From NCBI RefSeq assembly GCF_019703515.2, contig NC_059373.1, positions 13,117,281 through 13,181,280 of the forward strand: DNA of 64,000 bases, read 5' to 3'. This document shows, one piece after another, positions 58,655 through 64,000 of the stretch (position 1 is its first letter; every line of letters begins with the position of its first letter). The DNA is from Myxocyprinus asiaticus (taxonomy: Eukaryota > Chordata > Actinopteri > Cypriniformes > Catostomidae). Under the pieces are notes generated by a model, which was given only the letters and a program-made list of their open reading frames with translations, was not told where the DNA came from and did not search any database. Position numbers and translations under genes: made by a program.

Positions 58655-59115
58655 GGCCCCAGTTAGTCAGATACTATCACTATTAAGACTATGAGCAAAA
58701 TTACTAGAGAGGAGAGTGGCACCTTCCCTGGAGGGATGGAGTCTGTCTTTAGCAGGTCAGGTCTACCCCAAAAACTCTTCCAATTGTCTATAAATCCTAT
58801 GCTATTCTCTGGACACCACTCAGACGTCCAGCCGTTCAGTGACACTAATCTACTATAAACCTCATCACCACGACGAGCAGGGAGGAGGCCAGAGCATATT
58901 ACAGTGCCTGACATAGTTTTTGCAAGTTCACACACCTCTTTAACATTATCTTAAGTGATCTCCGGCTGGCGAAGCCAGACACTGTTAGTACCGACATGAA
59001 TAACAATTTTAGAGAATCTAAGTTTAGCATTAGCCAGCACTTGTAAATTTGATCTGATATCAGACGCCCGAGCCCCCGAAATGCATTTAACAATAGTTGC
59101 TGGAGTCTCCATTTC
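58655..59115 (-). pseudogene. LINE ORF1 fragment with SGNH/GDSL esterase domain
   Basis: From METPATIVKCISGARASDIR it continues SKIVIHVGTNSVWL (the block III GTN), then a frameshift to CELAKTMSGTVICSGLLPAR and IGFIDNWKSFWGRPDLLKTD; a second shift gives LHPSREGATLLSSN, the D-x-x-H block with the catalytic His. Esterase domains of this type occur in ORF1 of CR1/L2 LINEs, where they are thought to act on lipids or membranes. It is broken in two places. Confidence 0.75.
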
Positions 59116-59401
59116 CACATTGAAACAGTAGAAAAGTGGGAAAAAATGAAGCACACAGTAAAATGGCAAATGATAAAATGACGAATGTATAAGAATAAGC
59201 AATGCTATGCAGGCTATGCAGGCTAGCAAGCTACAAACACAGATTCGTGCACCATGCCAGCAGCAGCAGGAACAGAAAGTGAGCCGGAACAGCAACCCCA
59301 ATATGGGTGGGTGGGTTGCTATGATATTGGTTGTTAGTTGCCCAGGTCAAAGTTGAGGTAGTGAGAAGTGTATGTTCAAAGTATATAGAATAAGAAAAAA
59401 A

Positions 59402-59636
59402 CAGTAACACTTTACAATAAGGTTCCATTTGTTGACTACATTTGTTAACATAAATAACAATGAACAATACAGTTACAAGATTTGGTAATCTTGGTTCATG
59501 TTAATGTCAACATTTACTTAAACATAAAGTTGTATATGTAACATTAATTAATGCAATGTTGTCTTCATTGTTAGTTCATGATACCTAATGCAGTAACTAA
59601 TGTTAATATATGGAACCTAATTATAAAATGTTACTG
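59402..59636. repeat. hAT-type MITE with CAGTAACA ends
   Basis: CAGTAACACTTTACAATAAG at the left; CTAATTATAAAATGTTACTG at the right (mirrored with a few changes). The flanks are A-runs, so the target duplication is ambiguous. The interior is TTAATGTTAAC-like repeats. 235 bp. Confidence 0.8.
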
Positions 59637-60030
59637 AAAAAAAACAAAAACTTTTCTTATTTGATGTTAAATTAATAATTCTTAATTATGTTAATGGTAT
59701 TAATGAACATCCTGTCAAAAGTAAAACAATTTACAAATATGGAAAATTTAGTGTGTTAGTGAGCTAGTGTAAAATTAGAGGGCATTGTGTCATAAGAGCA
59801 CTGACATATTGACTCATCAGAGGAAGAGAGTATCCACGGGGACAGGTAAAAGTTCTTCGTCAGCAGTTTCCATAGTGATGCCTGGGAGAGAAGAGTCTGA
59901 CAAGATGAATAATTTAAGATTCATGCTGAGTGTTGGACATTAGCCACACACCGAGACAGAGAGAGAGTTGTAAGGACAGGAGAGTATATTTGCTGACAAC
60001 CAGAAGAACTTTTAATTTTGTTAGAACAGG

Positions 60031-60240
60031 CTACCAAGTGTTCACTAGGATTTCCATGTGACTTAATTTCTTCAGATATTTATCCCTACATTTGCTGCCA
60101 TAGCAATTTCTGGAAAGCCTTTCCTCTAAATGCTGGAACATGGCTCCTGGAATTTGCTCCCATTTAGACACAAGAGCATCATTGAGGTCAGGCACTGATA
60201 TTGTTATTAGCATGAAGATTTGTCCTCATAGAAGCTGGAA
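60031..60240 (-). pseudogene. Probable Tc1-like transposase C-terminal remnant
   Basis: A minus frame reads DLNDALVSKWEQIPGAMFQH, resembling the C-terminal ALVxEWxxIP segment of Tc1-like transposases, followed by LEERLSRNCYGSKCRDKY in place of the usual end. No catalytic motif is present. The match is short. Confidence 0.35.
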
Positions 60241-60406
60241 TAGCCAATCTCGTAAATTAGAAGAGTAGTTCACATACTTCACATCAGGCAGTATCTCAAA
60301 GTAGACAGGCATCAAGGCAAGTCTATCAAATGTTGGCATAATATCCTGTCCACTGAGATACCTTATTCCTATAAGAGGTATCTTTTTTTTTTCACAATAA
60401 CACAAG

Positions 60407-61118
60407 CTATATTTCCATACAAGTTGCAAATTTTATTTATGCGAAAAACCATTATATCGCAAAAACAATTTGAAAATAAGGGCATGTTTCCATCCAATGT
60501 GTTCAAAAGAACAAAATCATCATTTCTGGATAAATTGGAGCCACTGTCACTCTTTTATTAAAAAAATATTAACGGTTTGCATTGTAAAGACTTCGTCTCA
60601 TGTTTGGGAGCAACAGTATGTCACACAGTTCTGGGAGCACTATGTCTGTACGTTCTTCCATCCTTATGACTTTACCATGCAGATCTGTAAGATATTTTTC
60701 AAAAGTGTCGATAAACCTACTCTTAGGCACAGTTCAAGTTTGTTGTGTCAGCTTGTTTGCTCTGAAAACTCTTCGCAGACTTTGTATTTTCAGGACACCA
60801 TTATATCAGGATGACCAGAGTAACATTTCAGATGTGATAATTGGTCCGCTAGTTAGTCCAGTTATGAATGAATGATTCAGTCACATTACTTTTTTGTTGA
60901 GTATTTTGTATTCCTAATAAATTTAACAGGAGTGTATTCAGTAAATGTATTTCCATCAAAGTTTATGCGCTTTCGTCTTATCAAATAAAAAAAATATCCA
61001 CCTCAAGTGAGCATAGTGTTTTATGTACTTTTTGGAGATTTTATTTGCATCTTGGCATTTCCATCCAGCAGTTTTTATGCGATATCCCAAAACTCATGAA
61101 AATACATGGTTGGAAACC
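60407..61118. repeat. Foldback MITE (TTTCCATCCA type)
   Basis: CTATATTTCCATACAAG and TTTATGCGAAAAACC at the left pair with TTTTTATGCGATATCCC and ATGGTTGGAAAC at the right. The two ORFs within are not conserved-looking. Confidence 0.65.
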
Positions 61119-63025
61119 AGTGGCAGGCCGTGCATTTAAAGTCTAGGCCTTCAGTGTGATTCATGCCATTAAGAAAACACAGTTTCACAATGAACAAGAC
61201 ACCCTGTGTCTTTGGACATCATACATTATGTTGCAGCTAACTAATAATACCAGTTGACATTTGAAAAACACGTCCACACACGAAAGCCAGAACTTGAAAC
61301 GACACTATGTTCAAGCAAGCCTAATTTTAACTGCAGCATGACTGTTTTGTGAAATGAACGTCTCCCGAACAGACATTCAAAAATCATAATTTTTCATATG
61401 TACCTACCAAGGAGGTCTATAATACCTGGAAAAATGTATCTAATAATATTTGCGATTTAAGTGTTGCTTGCAATAAATTTAGTTTCGTCAGGGTACACAG
61501 TTATGCTGCATTCCATTCAAGTTGGATGTGGGATATTCCTACTTGATATCTCCTACCATAAATACATTCCATTCCCTGATATTCGGAAGGTGACGTTTAA
61601 GGAAACAAAACTGCAATGCTCCCGTTAGCTTAGCAGGGGTTTGACTCTCATTAGAGATGTATCCTAGCAACCCAACTGATAAACAACGCTGCAGCGCTAG
61701 CATTTGTGCTTCAGGTGCACGATTATCAAAAGAGATTATAATGTTTATGCAGGCATTTGTTAAACAAGCTTTAATATCATGTAATGTGGAAACTAACTCA
61801 TTTATCGATATTACTTAATAAAGTGAATGTTTATCACTTACTTTGTATATCTCCCTGAGTGTCGACATGTTTGTGTGACATCATGCCCCTGCATCTTGGC
61901 GAAATCGGAGTTGAGAATTTCTGCTTGAGCCTACAAGTTGTAATTCTGACTTCAAGATGCATTCCATTGCACTTTTCCTAATAGGAAGTTGTCAAATCCG
62001 ACTTTCCGTGTTGAATGGAACGCAACACTACTTTTCAAAACTTCATCCGATACTGAATGCCCAAGCAGCCTAATTTACACTTAGAAAACTCCTGATGTTG
62101 CTATAACAATGAAAAAAGCACTTACCAATTTGCTTGAAGTGAAAATTAGTCCTCCTTTCCTGTTTAATAAATTAAGCAATCACACAGTCATGCAGAACAT
62201 CTCATGTTTTTAAATCCATAAGGATCTCTTTCTCAATGGCGATAGCGGCAGTGTTGACAGCCGACTCGTCTGCAAGATCTCGCGCTCTTCACTTCAAATT
62301 ACGTACATCACTCAAAGCGTGATTGCGTCCCTCAAGGCCAGCTAGAAGGCCTTGGCTGGGACATATCCTAAAGATCACACCAACAAGAACAAATAAATCA
62401 ATCTGATTGGCTGATGAATCTGACAATCTGACTTTAGTTGCTCATTCATTTGCACTGTTGAGAGATTCTGAAGAATTTCTGAAGGCCTAACAGGGTGGAG
62501 CTCAAACTTATTGCTGTTTCGGGCATGTGATTTGTGAAACAGCTGTCACACTTCGCTTGTATGCATCAAGGAATAAATTCTGACTGGACAAACTTTTAAT
62601 TTTTCTCTATTTGTTAGTAGATTAATTAAGAGTGGAAAGCGGTAAAAATACATAGGCAAAAAGGTGATTGAGAATGAAAGGATGAAAAATATTTATTTAT
62701 TTGGCATGTTAGACCAGCAGAGAAGGCTTTGCTGGCCCTGAGAATTCGCCACTGTTAGAAACCCAGCTTGTCTGTTAAGCCACTCCCTGGGCAGTGAGGC
62801 AGAAAGGCAGCTGTTTATTTTGAACAACCCCATATCAAAGACAAACCCAAACGCTGTAAAATGTAAATAAAGCCTGGGCCTTCCATATTTCATTTGCACA
62901 CAAACTGTGGAATAGTCCTTATAACTTCTTAACAAAATTTATTATTTTTATAATTAATTAATTAATTAATTAATAATTATTATTTTAGTTAATTCATAAA
63001 AATAAAAAAAATATAAAAATATTCA
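61119..63025. other. Repeat-rich intergenic sequence
   Basis: It starts with GTGGCAGGCCGTGCATTTAA, an end of a widespread fish repeat, with related GAAGGCCTAAC near 62480. Nested at 61504-62029 is a foldback with GCTGCATTCCATTCAAG and GTTGAATGGAACGCAAC ends. TTAATTAA repeats lie at 62952-62975. No gene. Confidence 0.4.
61504..62029. repeat. Foldback MITE with GCATTCCATTCAA ends
   Basis: The ends GCTGCATTCCATTCAAG and GTTGAATGGAACGCAAC are inverted, and subterminal ATACATTCCATTCCCTG and GATGCATTCCATTGCAC add to the pattern. 526 bp without ORF. Confidence 0.6.
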
Positions 63026-63455
63026 TTAAAGGGATAGTTCACCCAAAAATGAAAAATTATCTCATCATTTTCTCACCCTCATGCCATCTCAGATGTGTAT
63101 GATTTTCTTTTTTTTTTAGCAGAACACAAACAAAGATTTTTATAAGAATATTTTATCTCTGTAGGTCTTCATAATGCAAGTGAATGGTGATCAGACCTTT
63201 GTTGCTCCAGAAATCACATAAAGGAGACATAGAAGTAATTCATAAGACTCCAGTGGTTTAATCCATATCTTCAGAAGCAATATAATAGGTGGGGGTGAGA
63301 AAAAGATCAAAATATAAGTCCTTTTTTACTCAATCTCCACTTTCACTTTCACATCTGAAAGTAAAAGTTAAAGTGGAGATTTAGAGTAAAAAAGGACTTC
63401 AATATTGTTCTGTTTTTCATCCACACCTATTATATCGCTTCTAAAGACATGGATT
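63026..63455. repeat. Left half of a TAGTTCACCCAAAAATG foldback element
   Basis: TTAAAGGGATAGTTCACCCA opens it; the central hairpin (CACTTTCACATCTGAAAGTA, TTAAAGTGGAGATTTAG) is present. The right arm stops at about 63455, where another palindromic repeat begins. Confidence 0.8.
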
Positions 63456-64000
63456 TACCAACCCGATCTTATGACAAGTCGTACATATTTTACGAGTTGG
63501 CTATTTTGTATGATTCCATTCGTATGAATTTGTACGATTAGATCACGTGCAAATGCCCGGATGTGTAATGCAGAAGTAAGCGTGAGTTCTTTGTGCGAGG
63601 CGTCAAGGACATGCTTATTAATATTATGCCCTTATCCAACCCCCTTATCTAAACCTAACCTATCAGTAGAGTGTGTAAACATGACAGGAAGCTGCTGTGT
63701 GACAAAAGCAAGTATTTTCGCATATTAGATGGAAACGATGTTGAGTGACGTCACTGACTGTCGTGAAAGTCATACAAATTAATACGAGTGAAGTCGTACA
63801 CTGTAAAAAATGTCCATAATTTTAACAATAAAAGACTTTGCAGTGGCCCCCTGGCAGTGGCCCCTCCTCCCCTCGCGGTCGGTGGTCGTTCCTCCACTCT
63901 CAGGTGGCCGGGCTCCTCCGTCCCCCGGCGGATGGCCGCGGCTGCTTCTTTGGGGTGGATGGTAGGGACGAGGACTCTACTACGGCGCATCCCTCCTCCT
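63456..64000. other. Unclassified repeats and GC-rich end of window
   Basis: Bases 63470-63800 carry CGTACAAATTCATACG-type palindromic repeats with a CCTAACC patch. From 63840 the sequence turns GC-rich (GGCAGTGGCCCC, CGGTCGGTGGTCG), which may be the edge of a repeat or of an exon beyond the window. Confidence 0.35.

Larger units (their letters stand above)
53552..59330 (-). mobile_element. L2/CR1-type LINE with SGNH ORF1, interrupted by a Tc1 element
   Basis: The minus strand reads ORF1 with an esterase fold (59115-58655), ORF2 endonuclease remnants (about 58430-57960), an RT-linker (57859-57410), the RT core (56762-56116) and a 3' tail ending GCTATACAAATAAAAATGAC and GACTTGACT-type repeats at 53552. 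The Tc1 element at 54330-55948 splits the 3' part. Many frameshifts. Confidence 0.85.

Noticed and set aside
9218..64000. Precursor of miR-148 or other known miRNA near snx10
   Set aside because: I looked for the mature sequence and a matching hairpin by eye and did not see one.
1..64000. A new gene cluster or defence-type system
   Set aside because: Apart from snx10, every ORF with family resemblance belongs to a transposable element; no group of host genes is present.

Overview
The window is eukaryotic nuclear DNA from a teleost fish, most likely a cypriniform (carp or minnow relative). The reasons are short coding exons with GT-AG borders, a vertebrate sorting-nexin gene, tRNA-derived SINEs, many Tc1/mariner families including one close to Sleeping Beauty, and the palindromic 'TAGTTCACCCAAAAATGA' elements that are common in cyprinid genomes. 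There are no prokaryotic genes, operons or CRISPR arrays.

The only host gene supported with confidence is snx10 (sorting nexin 10) on the + strand, with coding exons at 655-681, 2226-2312, 2891-2991, 3184-3282, 8600-8815 and 9043-9217. Exon phases agree and give a 234-residue PX-domain protein. Its 5.3-kb fourth intron holds two abutting foldback elements, a Tc1 end fragment, and a Tc1 element that carries a Harbinger-type MITE which itself carries a SINE.

The rest is an intergenic region dominated by transposons. 10.6-16.5 kb: three Tc1-type elements, a Sleeping Beauty-like chimera and mirrored (TA)n/(CA)n tracts. 17.9-23.6 kb: a decayed L1 on the minus strand. 23.95-26.15 kb: a hAT element with a perfect 8-bp target duplication. 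26.2-30.5 kb: mostly unique sequence with candidate conserved noncoding elements. 30.5-41.9 kb: foldback repeats, SINE, CpG-rich sequence and a promoter-like block near 38.75 kb. 41.9-48.4 kb: unique sequence plus three nested foldback elements. 50.86-52.67 kb: a short LTR retrotransposon with a coding 30-bp minisatellite. 53.55-59.3 kb: an L2/CR1-type LINE on the minus strand with a Tc1 inserted near its 3' end. 59.4-64 kb: MITEs and further repeats.

All transposase and reverse-transcriptase genes seen are broken by frameshifts, stops or deletions, so none looks autonomous. The low-repeat, homeobox-site-rich blocks (about 28.7-29.25 and 39.9-40.3 kb in particular) are candidate regulatory DNA. 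In other vertebrates snx10 lies near skap2 and the HoxA cluster, which makes long-range enhancers plausible, but no alignment could be run here. I did not find a clearly undescribed biological system. The most unusual items are the short LTR element with its repeat-encoded protein, the inverted Sleeping Beauty chimera, the nested insertions with intact target duplications, and one unrecognised small secreted-type ORF at 43.2-43.5 kb.
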